Source of the DNA: Gracilibacillus lacisalsi DSM 19029
GTDB taxonomy: Bacteria > Bacillota > Bacilli > Bacillales > Amphibacillaceae
Direction of reading: 5' to 3'
Length of the DNA: 64,000 nt
Assembly (NCBI RefSeq): GCF_000377765.1
Contig: NZ_KB898666.1
Span: 248,001-312,000 of the forward strand
Shown here: positions 35,346-44,294 of the stretch, piece after piece
Position numbering within the stretch: position 1 is the stretch's first letter
Layout of the letters: the number at the start of each line of letters is the position of its first letter
The notes under the pieces: generated by a model
Database searches by the model: none
Told to the model about the DNA's origin: nothing
What the model saw: the letters and a program-made list of their open reading frames with translations, nothing else
Made by a program: the position numbers and the translations under genes

Positions 35346-36077
35346 ATGGAACATACTTCAATAGAAATGAAAAATATCATGCATTGGAAAACAGAAATGG
35401 TTCGATTTATGATGGCCTATAAGTTTGCTGTAGAAGAAGTTAATACAAAAATAAGTATATTGCAGCAGGAATTTCAACATATTCATGATTACAATCCAAT
35501 TGAACATGTGAAAACACGCGTTAAATCACCCGAAAGTATATTTAAAAAGGTGCAAAAGAAAAAGCTGGCTTTAAATCTTCCAGTCATTCAGGAGAACATC
35601 CGTGATATTGCTGGAATTAGAATCAATTGTTCATTTGTAAGTGATATTTATCGAGTAGCAGATATGCTTACAGAACAAAAAGATATTACCTTAATAGAAA
35701 AAAAAGACTATATACAAAATCCAAAACCAAATGGATACAAAAGTCTTCACTTAATAGTACAAATACCGATTTTTATGTCAGACTGGGTAGAAAATGTGTA
35801 TGCCGAAATTCAAATTAGAACGATCGCAATGGATTTCTGGGCTAGTTTGGAGCATAAAATCTACTATAAGTATAATAAATCTATTCCGAAGGCATTACGG
35901 GATGATTTAAGAGATGCTGCAATTTCGGCAAATGAGCTAGATGAACGAATGGAGAGAATTCATAAGGAAGTAAATCAACTTAAAGAAGCCGACCACCTTA
36001 ATGGCAATGAGGAAAAGCCGGTAATCCTTCCTCCTGAATTTCTATCATTGTTAGCTGATAACCAGAATAAATCCTAA
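35346..36077 (+). CDS. ywaC: Small alarmone synthetase YwaC/SasA (GTP pyrophosphokinase)
   Basis: Makes (p)ppGpp or related alarmones from ATP and GDP/GTP/GMP. The RelA/SpoT synthetase fold is complete: NPIEHVKTRVKSPESI (about 55-70), DIAGIRINCSFVSDIYRVAD (about 92-111), YIQNPKPNGYKSLHLIVQIP (about 128-147), AEIQIRTIAMDFWASLEHKIYYK (about 160-182). It matches YwaC more than YjbM in the YKFAVEEVNTKISILQQEF and ALRDDLRDAAISANELDERM regions. There is no hydrolase domain. The start is uncertain: ATG 35346 has AGAAGGGAG some 14 bases before it. The C-terminus is about 25 residues longer than usual. Confidence 0.9.
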   Translation: MEHTSIEMKNIMHWKTEMVRFMMAYKFAVEEVNTKISILQQEFQHIHDYNPIEHVKTRVKSPESIFKKVQKKKLALNLPVIQENIRDIAGIRINCSFVSDIYRVADMLTEQKDITLIEKKDYIQNPKPNGYKSLHLIVQIPIFMSDWVENVYAEIQIRTIAMDFWASLEHKIYYKYNKSIPKALRDDLRDAAISANELDERMERIHKEVNQLKEADHLNGNEEKPVILPPEFLSLLADNQNKS

Positions 36078-36083
36078 TATATA

Positions 36084-36120
36084 GAGAGGGCTGCTTTATA
36101 AAGAATGATAGCAGCCTCTC
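36084..36120 (+). terminator. Terminator after ywaC
   Basis: GAGAGGGCTGCT and AGCAGCCTCTC form a stem with one bulge, followed by ATTTTGAGTTTT. Confidence 0.8.
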
Positions 36121-36191
36121 ATTTTGAGTTTTCAAACTTAATAATTGTGTACTCTTCCATCCCTACATTATTCCACCAATCATAGCACAGG

Positions 36192-37145
36192 CTAACATGT
36201 AACGAATTGATTAGATATAAAACAACTACATCGATGTGTTTTACATTCTTTTTTTATTTTTGCAGCATAATTAACAATCCCATCAACAGAATCAAATGGT
36301 CGAAATCGGTTGGTGACCACTGCAATGGAAATAGATACGAGTGGAATTTCCTCTATTTCTCCTTTTCGATTTTCAGTTTTTACATAGTCCTGTTCGCGAT
36401 GTTCTTCCTTATAAAAGGATAGGATAGATTGATCGAAATTAGCAATAATCTGTTCACAAATAATTTCGAAATTCCAACTATAAAGCAAGACAACAAAGTC
36501 ATCACCACCAACATGTCCGACAAATCCATTATTCTTGACAGCATTTGCTTGTAAAATGGATGCTGTCTCCTGAATCACTTTGTCACCCGCTGAAAAGCCG
36601 TAGATGTCATTATAAGCTTTGAACTGATCTAAATCTACGTAAAGCACTGCGAATTTTTCATGTGATAATAATTCTTTCAGGTGATCATTGATCATTCGAT
36701 TACCTGGCAGTTTAGTAAGAGGATTCAATGATGAAGCAATTTGAGACTGGACACTAGCAAGGGTCATTAATAATGATCGAATCGAAACACTTCCGAATAA
36801 TTGACCTTCTTTCGTGACGACAATGTCATCATATAATGCATTTGCACTACGATCCATTGCTTTTTCACTGACTTCTGTGATCGACGTTTGGTAATCGAAA
36901 CAGAGAATTTCTTCTTTCATCAAAAGGGATACAGGTCTGTTAATATACAAATTGTAGCCATACATGGAACCGAGTTTTTGGTAGAAATCTGTTCGAGTAA
37001 CCATACCTAGTGGTTGCTTATTTTCTATAATGATAATCCCATGTGTTCGATAATTATCCTTAAAAAGCTGATCAATTTCACTATTATTTATCGTTGCTTG
37101 AACGGCTATAGAGTGTTCAACAATATCACCTATATTAATTCTCAT
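36192..37145 (-). CDS. CBS-pair and GGDEF-domain protein
   Basis: A 317-residue cytoplasmic signalling protein. Residues 5-125 form two CBS repeats (NYRTHGIIIIENKQPLGMVT, then YDDIVVTKEGQLFGSVSIRS), which usually bind adenine nucleotides. Residues 140-305 form a GGDEF domain: TKLPGNRMINDHL, FAVLYVDLDQFKAYNDIYG, VGHVGGDDFVVLLYSW. The signature is GGDDF rather than GGDEF, still with acidic metal ligands, so cyclic di-GMP synthesis is possible but not certain. An RxxD inhibitory site is not evident. No EAL domain follows. Confidence 0.9.
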   Translation of the reverse strand: MRINIGDIVEHSIAVQATINNSEIDQLFKDNYRTHGIIIIENKQPLGMVTRTDFYQKLGSMYGYNLYINRPVSLLMKEEILCFDYQTSITEVSEKAMDRSANALYDDIVVTKEGQLFGSVSIRSLLMTLASVQSQIASSLNPLTKLPGNRMINDHLKELLSHEKFAVLYVDLDQFKAYNDIYGFSAGDKVIQETASILQANAVKNNGFVGHVGGDDFVVLLYSWNFEIICEQIIANFDQSILSFYKEEHREQDYVKTENRKGEIEEIPLVSISIAVVTNRFRPFDSVDGIVNYAAKIKKECKTHRCSCFISNQFVTC

Positions 37146-37375
37146 CTTGATACCCTCACAATGCTTAGCGCATATTATGACAATATATTATACTACCATC
37201 ATAACGGATATACAGATGAACCGAAAGACCTATATAAGTGATTTTTAGACTTGATGAATGTGTTATCCTTTGTGAGCACTAGGTATTTTACCTTGTTGTA
37301 ATGTTTTTGTAAATTTTTATCATAACTTCAAACAAAAGCAAACAGCAGATATCTTTTGATAACTGTATTTGATGA

Positions 37376-38107
37376 TTAAATTGGTTTTCTCTGAAAATAA
37401 ATATATCCACAAAGGAAAAAGACAAGAAAACCTCCTCCCACTACGGTCAATAGTTGATCCCACGGAATGAAAAATACATCATCAGTACTTCCCCCAACAT
37501 ACATCATCGAAAATGGTTGTGCCCATGGATAATAGGGGCCAAACCGTTCTGAATTCACCACTAAAATCGTAGGCAAAGTAAAAATGACATTCACAGCAAA
37601 TGGCGCGGCAAAACTCTTGAATAAGATCGATAGCCATAACTGTAATGCAACTAATGGCATTGTCGCTACCCAGCCTCCTATAATACTCTTCCAAACGATT
37701 GTTAATGGAAATGGGTCTGTAAAACCTTTGATCGTCCCTACTGCATAAATGGCTCCTAAGTAGAGTATTTGAATAAACAGTACTAATAAAATAAGCAGCA
37801 GATATTTTGTTAGAAAAACTTTTCCTCTTGTCACAGGTAAGGCTAATAATTGTTTCCAACCACCTTCTTGATGCTCATAACGACAGATAACACTCGCTAA
37901 AACACCTGTTATTAAAGGTAAAAACAAGATCGCATAGGTGAAATTCATCATAAATAAAGGAGCATACCATTGATTCATTTGTTCTCCAACATTTAGTGAG
38001 TTCCCTGTCAATCCAATAAACAGACCAATAAGTGGACCAACAAATAAAAGCAAGGTAATTTTTGATTTGCGCAATTTAAACCATTCTGATTGTAAAATGG
38101 CTAACAT
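37376..38107 (-). CDS. ABC-2 type permease, antibiotic-immunity class (second)
   Basis: A 243-residue membrane protein with six spans. It opens MLAILQSEWFKLRKSKITLLLFVGP and has RYEHQEGGWKQLLALPVTRGKVFLTKYLLL in the first loop, features of lantibiotic/bacitracin immunity permeases (LanE/LanG, YhcI-like). It directly follows the other permease with zero spacing, so the export complex likely contains both plus the ATPase at 38815-39726. Confidence 0.88.
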   Translation of the reverse strand: MLAILQSEWFKLRKSKITLLLFVGPLIGLFIGLTGNSLNVGEQMNQWYAPLFMMNFTYAILFLPLITGVLASVICRYEHQEGGWKQLLALPVTRGKVFLTKYLLLILLVLFIQILYLGAIYAVGTIKGFTDPFPLTIVWKSIIGGWVATMPLVALQLWLSILFKSFAAPFAVNVIFTLPTILVVNSERFGPYYPWAQPFSMMYVGGSTDDVFFIPWDQLLTVVGGGFLVFFLCGYIYFQRKPI

Positions 38108-38818
38108 TTATTTCACATCCCTTCTTTTAAAATCAAACATGCCGATAATATATAACAAACTTCCGACACCTAGTCCTAACCATACATTGATAGTCGGATC
38201 ATCCCATTCGTTCATTAATGAAGGCCATTTCCAAATCATCCAGTCTGGTAAAGTGAAAGCGGAGTAAGCAAAAATGACACCGACTACACCTACCGTAATG
38301 GGAATTCCCTGATTTTTGCTGACAGTAGCAATCCATAACTGTAATGCTAGCACTGGTAATGCTGCAAAAAATGGGAAGAAACTATATTGGGATACTTCTA
38401 AAAAGGGAATCTCCTGATTAAAATCTAAGAACAATCCAAATCCTAGTGTGAAAATCATTAGTAAACAAGATGAAAGAAAAAGCATAATCGAAAGAGCGGT
38501 AAATTTCGACAAATACACAGACATTTTGGAGATCGGTAATGCCACTAGCTGTTTCCAAGCATTTGTCTCATTTTCAATACTCGCCATAAACGAAGTGAGT
38601 ATCACAATTCCTAATACAATGGCAAGTGGTGTAAAGGCACTAATATTTTTTAGATAATATCCCCAATAATCGTTACTTTGCTCCAGTAAATACTCTTTTC
38701 TAACACCATAGTTGACCATCTGTAAAGCAATCACACCGACAGGACCCAATATCGTTAAAAACCACATACCTTTTCGCTTCATTTTCAACATATCTACCTT
38801 TAACAACCGCATCATCAT
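38108..38818 (-). CDS. ABC-2 type permease, antibiotic-immunity class (first)
   Basis: A 236-residue membrane protein with six spans, similar to its neighbour: MMMRLLKVDMLKMKRKGMWF at the start and NETNAWKQLVALPISKMSVY in the first loop. The start lies at one of three consecutive ATG codons (38818, 38815, 38812) after AAGGAGGAG, which itself lies inside the end of the ATPase gene. The much longer open frame upstream is only a shadow of that ATPase gene. Confidence 0.88.
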   Translation of the reverse strand: MMMRLLKVDMLKMKRKGMWFLTILGPVGVIALQMVNYGVRKEYLLEQSNDYWGYYLKNISAFTPLAIVLGIVILTSFMASIENETNAWKQLVALPISKMSVYLSKFTALSIMLFLSSCLLMIFTLGFGLFLDFNQEIPFLEVSQYSFFPFFAALPVLALQLWIATVSKNQGIPITVGVVGVIFAYSAFTLPDWMIWKWPSLMNEWDDPTINVWLGLGVGSLLYIIGMFDFKRRDVK

Positions 38819-39726
38819 CCAGCAAGCTCCTCCTTCGTCATTTGTAGGAAGATATCTTCTAACGACTTTTTGTCCTCTTCTACACGATATATGGAAATGC
38901 CTTGTTGCACGAGCAATTGAACTGCTTCTGCTACATGCTGATCGGTTTGATCTGATAAAAGAATATGCCCATCCTCTAACTCTGCTTTCATTCCATTGGC
39001 TAAAAGCGCTCGCCATGCTCGTTCATGCTGACTTACTTTCAATTTAATATGCTGTTGTGCAAACATACGCAGTTCTTCGATGGAATCTTGAAAAATCATT
39101 TTTCCTTTTGTAATAATCCCTACTGTTGTCGCAATTTGGTCAATCTCTGACAGAAGATGACTAGAGATTAATATAGTCATACCATATTTCTCTGGTAAAC
39201 TCTTAATTAATTCTCGGATTTCGATAATCCCAGAAGGATCTAATCCATTTGTAGGTTCATCTAAAATTAACAGTTCTGGTTTATTTAATAGGGCTGATGC
39301 AATACCTAACCGTTGCTTCATTCCTAATGAAAAACCTTTTACTTTCTTATTTGCCGCATCCTGCAAACGAACAGTTTTTAAAACTTCATCAATCCTCGTT
39401 TTCGGAACGCCAACTATTTTTCTAATGGCTTCTAAGTTTTCTTTCGCAGTCAAATGCGGATAATAGGAAGGATTTTCTACTAATGATCCTACTTTTTTTA
39501 AAATATTGATGCGCTCGCTCTTCAAATCTTTTCCGAATATTGCGATGTTACCAAAAGTTGGTTTCATCAAACCTAGCAGTATTCGGATCGTTGTTGATTT
39601 ACCCGCACCATTTGGTCCCAGAAAGCCATATATCTCTCCTTTAGGAATTTGAATATCTACTCCATTAACCGCAAGTTCTTTTCCAAATTTCTTTGATAGA
39701 TTGTTTGTTTGAATAATATATTCCAT
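38815..39726 (-). CDS. ABC transporter ATP-binding protein, BcrA/LanF class
   Basis: ATPase of an exporter that probably protects against a peptide antibiotic. Walker A GPNGAGKST is at about 36-44, the signature FSLGMKQRLGIASALL at about 130-145, Walker B LLILDEPTNGLDPSG near 150-164, and the H-loop SSHLLSEI follows. The C-terminal extension (about 215-303) is typical of BcrA/NukF-like ATPases. ATG 39726 is preferred for its GAGGTG site. It starts an operon with two permeases and lies next to a sensor kinase/regulator pair, matching CprABC-CprRK or NukFEG-type modules. Confidence 0.92.
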   Translation of the reverse strand: MEYIIQTNNLSKKFGKELAVNGVDIQIPKGEIYGFLGPNGAGKSTTIRILLGLMKPTFGNIAIFGKDLKSERINILKKVGSLVENPSYYPHLTAKENLEAIRKIVGVPKTRIDEVLKTVRLQDAANKKVKGFSLGMKQRLGIASALLNKPELLILDEPTNGLDPSGIIEIRELIKSLPEKYGMTILISSHLLSEIDQIATTVGIITKGKMIFQDSIEELRMFAQQHIKLKVSQHERAWRALLANGMKAELEDGHILLSDQTDQHVAEAVQLLVQQGISIYRVEEDKKSLEDIFLQMTKEELAG

Positions 39727-39771
39727 TCTAATCACCTCACCAACTATCTTAACGAATGAAGGTTAAAGGGA

Positions 39772-39803
39772 AGTATAGCTGAAGTTTAAATTTTGTTTAA
39801 ATT
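39772..39803 (-). promoter_or_regulatory. ABC-exporter promoter with response-regulator direct repeat
   Basis: On the plus strand GTTTAAATTTT-GTTTAAATT starts at 39784 and 39795, an 11-bp direct repeat. On the minus strand it sits 12 bases upstream of TATACT (39777-39772), and no good -35 box is present. OmpR-class regulators bind such 10-11 bp repeats, so the adjacent response regulator is the likely activator. Confidence 0.65.
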
Positions 39804-39813
39804 GGGCAGAAAA

Positions 39814-39849
39814 AAGAGGTGATCCCTTTTCATTTAGCGATCACCTCTT
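39814..39849 (-). terminator. Terminator after sensor-kinase gene
   Basis: AAGAGGTGATC and GATCACCTCTT pair and are followed on the minus strand by TTTTTTCTG. It separates the kinase/regulator operon from the exporter operon. Confidence 0.85.
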
Positions 39850-39855
39850 CACATG

Positions 39856-41226
39856 TTATTTTTCATCCTTTATATTTTTCTTAATTTGAATGGTCGTTCC
39901 GTCATGACTAGATTGAATCTCCCAATCTAGTTGCATCCCTTTGACCATCATGTCAACAATTGATAAACCAATTCCTGCCCCTTTTTGATTAGAGCTGTCT
40001 TTCATTCCACTGCCTCGGTCTCGTACAACGATTGCATCATAGCTATTTATTGATGCTGTTTTCAATTCTACATATCGTCCATTATTCGCATGACGTAAAA
40101 CATTCTGTAATAGATTATCTATGACACGCCCTAGCCAAATGGGATCGACATGCCACACACTATCATGCAGTGGCTCTAGTTCCACATTTATTTCGAATCC
40201 TTCCTTCTCAAACACTGGATACCATGTCGCTATTCTCTCTCGGGCAAAGCGGACAATATCCACCTCTTGTCTATCCAATTTATACTTACTCGCCATCAGT
40301 AGTGTATAAGACATCAAATTCTCGATTAATTTATCAATATCTTCAACAGATGCTTCCAAGGCATGAATCGCTTGTTTAGCATCATCTGACACATTCTGTT
40401 TCGCAATTTTATATGTCTGTGCATTTATTTTGGTAAGAGGAGTTCTTAGATCATGAGATAAATTAGCAATCAGTTCACGTCTTAATTGCTCCTCCTCTTG
40501 TTCACGTACCCTACTCTTTCTTAATTCGTGCACCATTTGATTAAAGGTTTGTTCTAATTGTCCTATTTCATCTTGTTTCTTGACATCGATTTGAATCGGC
40601 AATTCGTCAACATCTCGGATTTCCATCGCTTCTTGTAACTGTAATAAGCGTTTGCGAATCCCGCGGAAGAATAGGAAAGAAATAAAGATAAAAAAGATTA
40701 CTAGAAAAAGAGTTCCGATTAATAGCCAACTACCATATTGATTAAATGCCATTTGTATGGGCTTTTGAAAAACATCTCGATTAATTTCAAACACAACAAA
40801 GCCGTCCGTGTCATCTTCTCCAACAAAAGCAATCACGGTAAAGGGATTTTCTCCATATCGATCTTTTATAAATTTTGCAGTAAAAGAAGATGTCCATTCC
40901 GTTGGTAGATCATTTCGTTCTTCTGTTGCAACACGCAATGTTCCACCTTGATCAACCCAAAACATCGATGCATCAGGGTATTGATCCTTCCACTTATCAA
41001 AATTTCTTGAAATGTCCGCTTCTGTTTTTAACCTATTCGCATCTTTGTGCCAATCTTCCTCAATTTGTTCATAATCCATTTCATCTGATGTGTAACTACT
41101 TTCGATATTATCTGCCACTCCTGTTATTAATATAGCGATTAACAGATAAGCAATTTGAACAATGGAAAGTGCCAACACAATAATAAGCATATATTTAGCC
41201 AATAAAGATCGAAAAAATTTTTTCAT
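39856..41226 (-). CDS. Two-component sensor histidine kinase
   Basis: A 456-residue membrane kinase. Spans at about 12-36 and 166-188 enclose an extracytoplasmic domain of about 130 residues (an SSYTSDEMDYEQIEEDW start and a PYPDASMFW-like core). A HAMP region at about 189-240 follows. The phospho-acceptor His is 258 in LIANLSHDLRTPLTK. ATPase motifs: VIDNLLQNVLRHANNG (N box), VVRDRGSGMKD (G1), GAGIGLSIVDMMV (G2). It overlaps its regulator gene by four bases. The stimulus is probably a cell-wall-active peptide, inferred from the adjacent immunity-type exporter. Confidence 0.94.
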   Translation of the reverse strand: MKKFFRSLLAKYMLIIVLALSIVQIAYLLIAILITGVADNIESSYTSDEMDYEQIEEDWHKDANRLKTEADISRNFDKWKDQYPDASMFWVDQGGTLRVATEERNDLPTEWTSSFTAKFIKDRYGENPFTVIAFVGEDDTDGFVVFEINRDVFQKPIQMAFNQYGSWLLIGTLFLVIFFIFISFLFFRGIRKRLLQLQEAMEIRDVDELPIQIDVKKQDEIGQLEQTFNQMVHELRKSRVREQEEEQLRRELIANLSHDLRTPLTKINAQTYKIAKQNVSDDAKQAIHALEASVEDIDKLIENLMSYTLLMASKYKLDRQEVDIVRFARERIATWYPVFEKEGFEINVELEPLHDSVWHVDPIWLGRVIDNLLQNVLRHANNGRYVELKTASINSYDAIVVRDRGSGMKDSSNQKGAGIGLSIVDMMVKGMQLDWEIQSSHDGTTIQIKKNIKDEK

Positions 41227-41891
41227 GCTCTCACCCGATACCCTATACCACGAATCGTTTCGATAATCGTCGGTTTAGCGGGATTAACTTCTAGCTTCTC
41301 CCGTAAATAGCGAATATGAACCATTAACGTTTTATCCCCTTCCATATAGGACTCGCCCCATATGCCTTCATAGAGTTGTTCTTTTGTTAAAATTTGATTA
41401 GCGTGTTGAAGAAAATATTGAAACAAATAAAATTGCTTTCCTGTTAATTGAATCTCCTCATTCTTATGCTTATCTATAATTCTCATTTCCTTTGGATAAA
41501 CTTCTAAATGCTGCATGTGCAATACTTCATGATTTTTTTGAAATCTTCTAAGCATTACCTCTATTCGTGCAACCAATTCTTCAGGATGGAATGGTTTCGT
41601 TACATAATCATCAGCAAAACTCAAACCTTCCAGTTTATCTTCAACCGCTGTTCGTGCAGACAGCATAATGACAGGTAAATCTGCATTTTCTCGTTTTAAT
41701 CGTTTTCCAATCGAAAACCCATCTAAACCTGGTAACATAATATCTAAAATCGCAATATCGACCGTCGACAAATATTGATTCAATTTATCACCGGAAGTAA
41801 GCCATATGACTTCATATCCTTTTTCTCGTAAAACATCTGAAACCCAGCTACCTATTTCTGACTCATCCTCTATGTACAAAACTCGGAACAT
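41223..41891 (-). CDS. OmpR-family response regulator
   Basis: A 222-residue transcription factor. The receiver domain (1-115) has the acidic pocket DES at 9-11, phospho-acceptor Asp-50 (AILDIMLPGLDGF), Thr/Ser in VIMLSART and the Lys in YVTKPFHPEEL. The C-terminal winged helix (about 128-220) contains LTGKQFYLFQYFLQHANQIL and MVHIRYLREKLEVNPAKPTI. It is first in the operon with the kinase and likely binds the direct repeat at 39784-39803. Confidence 0.94.
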   Translation of the reverse strand: MFRVLYIEDESEIGSWVSDVLREKGYEVIWLTSGDKLNQYLSTVDIAILDIMLPGLDGFSIGKRLKRENADLPVIMLSARTAVEDKLEGLSFADDYVTKPFHPEELVARIEVMLRRFQKNHEVLHMQHLEVYPKEMRIIDKHKNEEIQLTGKQFYLFQYFLQHANQILTKEQLYEGIWGESYMEGDKTLMVHIRYLREKLEVNPAKPTIIETIRGIGYRVRA

Positions 41892-42099
41892 TGTTCTCCC
41901 CCTTCCTATTTTACTTTAACATATTTTAGTAATTGAATAGGAAAGAATCATGAACCTCTCCTTACGAAAGTCACTAGATTCTTGGCAAACATTCATAGAA
42001 TTTGGTTACAAGTATGAGAATCTTTAATTTCCTAACTTTTCTATATAGTTTTTATGGTTAAAACAATTTGAAAATTTTGGTACTATCAAGATGCAACAA

Positions 42100-42113
42100 A
42101 GAAAACGCTTACA
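42100..42113. promoter_or_regulatory. Catabolite response element (cre) of xylanase gene
   Basis: AGAAAACGCTTACA reads TGTAAGCGTTTTCT on the other strand and fits every position of the bacillar consensus TGWAARCGYTWNCW. It lies 107 bp before the xylanase start, so CcpA repression by preferred sugars is likely. Confidence 0.88.
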
Positions 42114-42130
42114 AAAATAGAGAAAGAGAG

Positions 42131-42184
42131 GTGTTGTTTAAGAAGCATGTAGCCTGCTTGAGGGCTGCACAGCATCATCGTTAA
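42131..42184 (+). CDS. Possible 17-residue leader peptide before xylanase
   Basis: GTG at 42131 after AGAAAGAGA opens a frame encoding VLFKKHVACLRAAQHHR and a stop. The xylanase ATG follows 36 bases later. The surrounding leader also contains GCATGTAGCC and GGGCTGC, which can partly pair. It may be a translated leader or chance; no family known. Confidence 0.25.
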   Translation: MLFKKHVACLRAAQHHR

Positions 42185-42219
42185 GACTAATTGCATTCTA
42201 ACAAAAAAGGAGGAATTCG

Positions 42220-43296
42220 ATGAAACGAAAGAGTATGAAGCTTCTTTTCGTCATGTTGGTTGGTTTTGCACTTACGATTCCTGCAGTAAATGTAAATGCG
42301 GCGGTCACTAGCAATGAAACTGGCACCCATGATGGCTACGATTATGAATTCTGGAAAGACAGTGGTGGGTCTGGAAGTATGACACTCAATAGTGGTGGTA
42401 CCTTCAGTGCCGAGTGGAATAATGTTAATAACATATTATTCCGTAAAGGCAAGAAATTCGATGAAACGCAGACACACCAGGAAATCGGAAATATTTCGAT
42501 AAACTATGGAGCCGACTATCAGCCAAACGGCAATTCATATTTAACGGTCTATGGATGGACGGTTGACCCGCTTGTCGAATATTACATTGTCGATAGCTGG
42601 GGCGACTGGCGTCCACCAGGAGGTACGGCCAAAGGTACCGTTACCGTTGACGGTGGCACCTATGATATCTATGAAACTACTCGTACTAACCAGCCTTCGA
42701 TTATAGGGACGGCAACATTCCAGCAATATTGGAGTGTTAGGAGATCGAAACGTACAAGTGGAACGATATCTGTTAGCGAACACTTTAAAGCATGGGAAAA
42801 CTTAGGAATGCAAATGGGTAACATGTATGAAGTTGCGCTGACGGTAGAAGGCTATCAAAGTAGTGGTTATGCTGATGTGTATAGTAATACGCTTACTATC
42901 GGTGGAAACTCTGGTGGTGATGGCGGAGATGGCAGCCCTACAAGAGTGGAAGCGGAAGATATGACGAAAAGCGGTCAGTATACCGGAAATATTAGTTCAC
43001 CATTCAACGGAGTTGCTTTATATGCCAACAATGATTCAGTAAAATATACACAGTATTTTGCCAACGGAACCCATAGTTTCTCACTCCGTGGTGCCTCCAA
43101 TAATTCCAACATGGCCAGAGTCGATTTAAAAATAGGTGGAGAGACAAAGGGTACGTTCTACTTTGGTGGAAGCTATCCAGCTGTCTATACAATAGATAAT
43201 GTCAGCCATGGAACTGGAAATCAAGAGATTGAGCTCGTTGTAACATCTGATGACGATACGTGGGATGCTTATATTGATTATTTAGAGATACACTAA
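42220..43296 (+). CDS. Secreted endo-1,4-beta-xylanase, GH11 with C-terminal CBM36-like domain
   Basis: Cleaves internal beta-1,4 bonds of xylan outside the cell. A signal peptide covers 1-27 (ending VNVNA-A). The GH11 beta-jelly-roll spans about 30-228: nucleophile Glu-120 in [18 protein letters not shown], acid/base Glu-210 in [16 protein letters not shown] Gly/Asp linker ([13 protein letters not shown]) leads to a module at about 240-358 ([16 protein letters not shown] to [11 protein letters not shown]), which resembles calcium-dependent xylan-binding CBM36/CBM6. GGAGG precedes the ATG. It is monocistronic, with a cre upstream and a terminator downstream. No xyloside importer is visible. 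Confidence 0.95.
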   Translation: MKRKSMKLLFVMLVGFALTIPAVNVNAAVTSNETGTHDGYDYEFWKDSGGSGSMTLNSGGTFSAEWNNVNNILFRKGKKFDETQTHQEIGNISINYGADYQPNGNSYLTVYGWTVDPLVEYYIVDSWGDWRPPGGTAKGTVTVDGGTYDIYETTRTNQPSIIGTATFQQYWSVRRSKRTSGTISVSEHFKAWENLGMQMGNMYEVALTVEGYQSSGYADVYSNTLTIGGNSGGDGGDGSPTRVEAEDMTKSGQYTGNISSPFNGVALYANNDSVKYTQYFANGTHSFSLRGASNNSNMARVDLKIGGETKGTFYFGGSYPAVYTIDNVSHGTGNQEIELVVTSDDDTWDAYIDYLEIH

Positions 43297-43320
43297 AAGC
43301 ATAGTAGTAGAAATTCGAGA

Positions 43321-43351
43321 CCCCAGTGATAACTTTCTTCGCTGGGGTTTT
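43321..43351 (+). terminator. Terminator after xylanase
   Basis: CCCCAG and CTGGGG around a fifteen-base loop are followed by TTTTCTC, 25 bases past the stop codon. Confidence 0.8.
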
Positions 43352-43429
43352 CTCAATTAAAATGGAATATTAATCCTTAATCAAAGATCAAAGAAGCATG
43401 ACTCTTTGTAAAACATCTAGTAGCAAAAA

Positions 43430-44212
43430 TTATCGCCAAAATGTCGCACAATTTGCTTTGTCCCAAATATTAAAATCAATGATTTTTGCCAATAGTTCAT
43501 AATCTACTTCACGATTCCACGGGATACGAATAATCTCTTTTGTATAATCATAACCAGCTTGTTTAATGTCTGCTTCCACATGTTGAAGCGCCACATGTTC
43601 AGGGGCAACTGCTAAATGTTTTTTTGATACACTAAATCCAATGATAAAGGTACCGTGATCCGTAAACATCGGTTGATTCCACTTGATTTCTGTTTCTAGT
43701 TGTGGATATTTATCAGTAATCCAGTTGAATATTTGTTCCGTTCTTCCCCTGTGTGCTTCATGATCTATTTCTTGTAAAAATTCACTGAAAGCCCCTATGT
43801 TATGACTTTCTTTATCATATGAAGTTTTTTCTCCTAACACTTTTTGAAGTTCTTCTACTTTATATGCCCAACCATATCTTGCACCGTTATATGCTTGTCC
43901 TTTTGCTTCAAATCCAGTGTGGTCAAGATGTAAATGTGTTGTTTCACCGTCTTTAGTTAATGTCCACGTTACGATCGTATCAATTGGTCCACCTACCCAT
44001 GTATAAGATAAAGTATACGGTTCATCTACAACTAACACTTCACAATCCACTACTAAATCAATTTCTTTATTCCAAAATTGACACTTATGTCCCACGATTG
44101 GTTTAAAGTTATTTTCCATCACCCATTGTGCAAGTGTATCGGAATTAGTTAATGCTTTCCAAACTTTGTTAATGGGGCTTTCAAATTGAAAATCTAACGA
44201 TAAATCTGCCAT
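43430..44212 (-). CDS. SRPBCC (AHSA1-like) and DUF1801 fusion protein
   Basis: A 260-residue cytoplasmic protein. Residues 1-135 are an AHSA1-type START-like ligand-binding domain (SLDFQFESPINKVWKALTNS, then VTWTLTKDGETTHLHLDHTG). Residues 145-260 are a DUF1801/YdhG domain (IFNWITDKYPQLETEIKWNQ, PMFTDHGTFIIGFSVSKKHL, ending DKANCATFWR). The two domains are usually separate proteins. It is the last gene of the operon that starts with an ArsR regulator, a common partner of SRPBCC proteins. The ligand is unknown. Confidence 0.88.
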   Translation of the reverse strand: MADLSLDFQFESPINKVWKALTNSDTLAQWVMENNFKPIVGHKCQFWNKEIDLVVDCEVLVVDEPYTLSYTWVGGPIDTIVTWTLTKDGETTHLHLDHTGFEAKGQAYNGARYGWAYKVEELQKVLGEKTSYDKESHNIGAFSEFLQEIDHEAHRGRTEQIFNWITDKYPQLETEIKWNQPMFTDHGTFIIGFSVSKKHLAVAPEHVALQHVEADIKQAGYDYTKEIIRIPWNREVDYELLAKIIDFNIWDKANCATFWR

Positions 44213-44294
44213 TCATTCTTCCTCCTCTAATATTTTATTTAACAATTCCATTATTTTTTGTTCATTAAATTGATCAACGGCATAGGGATAATCA

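Noticed and set aside
38819-39016. N-terminal extension of the first ABC-2 permease
   Set aside because: It lies inside the ATPase gene in another frame; the ribosome site AAGGAGGAG supports the later ATG codons.
42425-43192. Minus-strand open frames inside the xylanase gene
   Set aside because: They are shadows of a gene with clear GH11 catalytic motifs.
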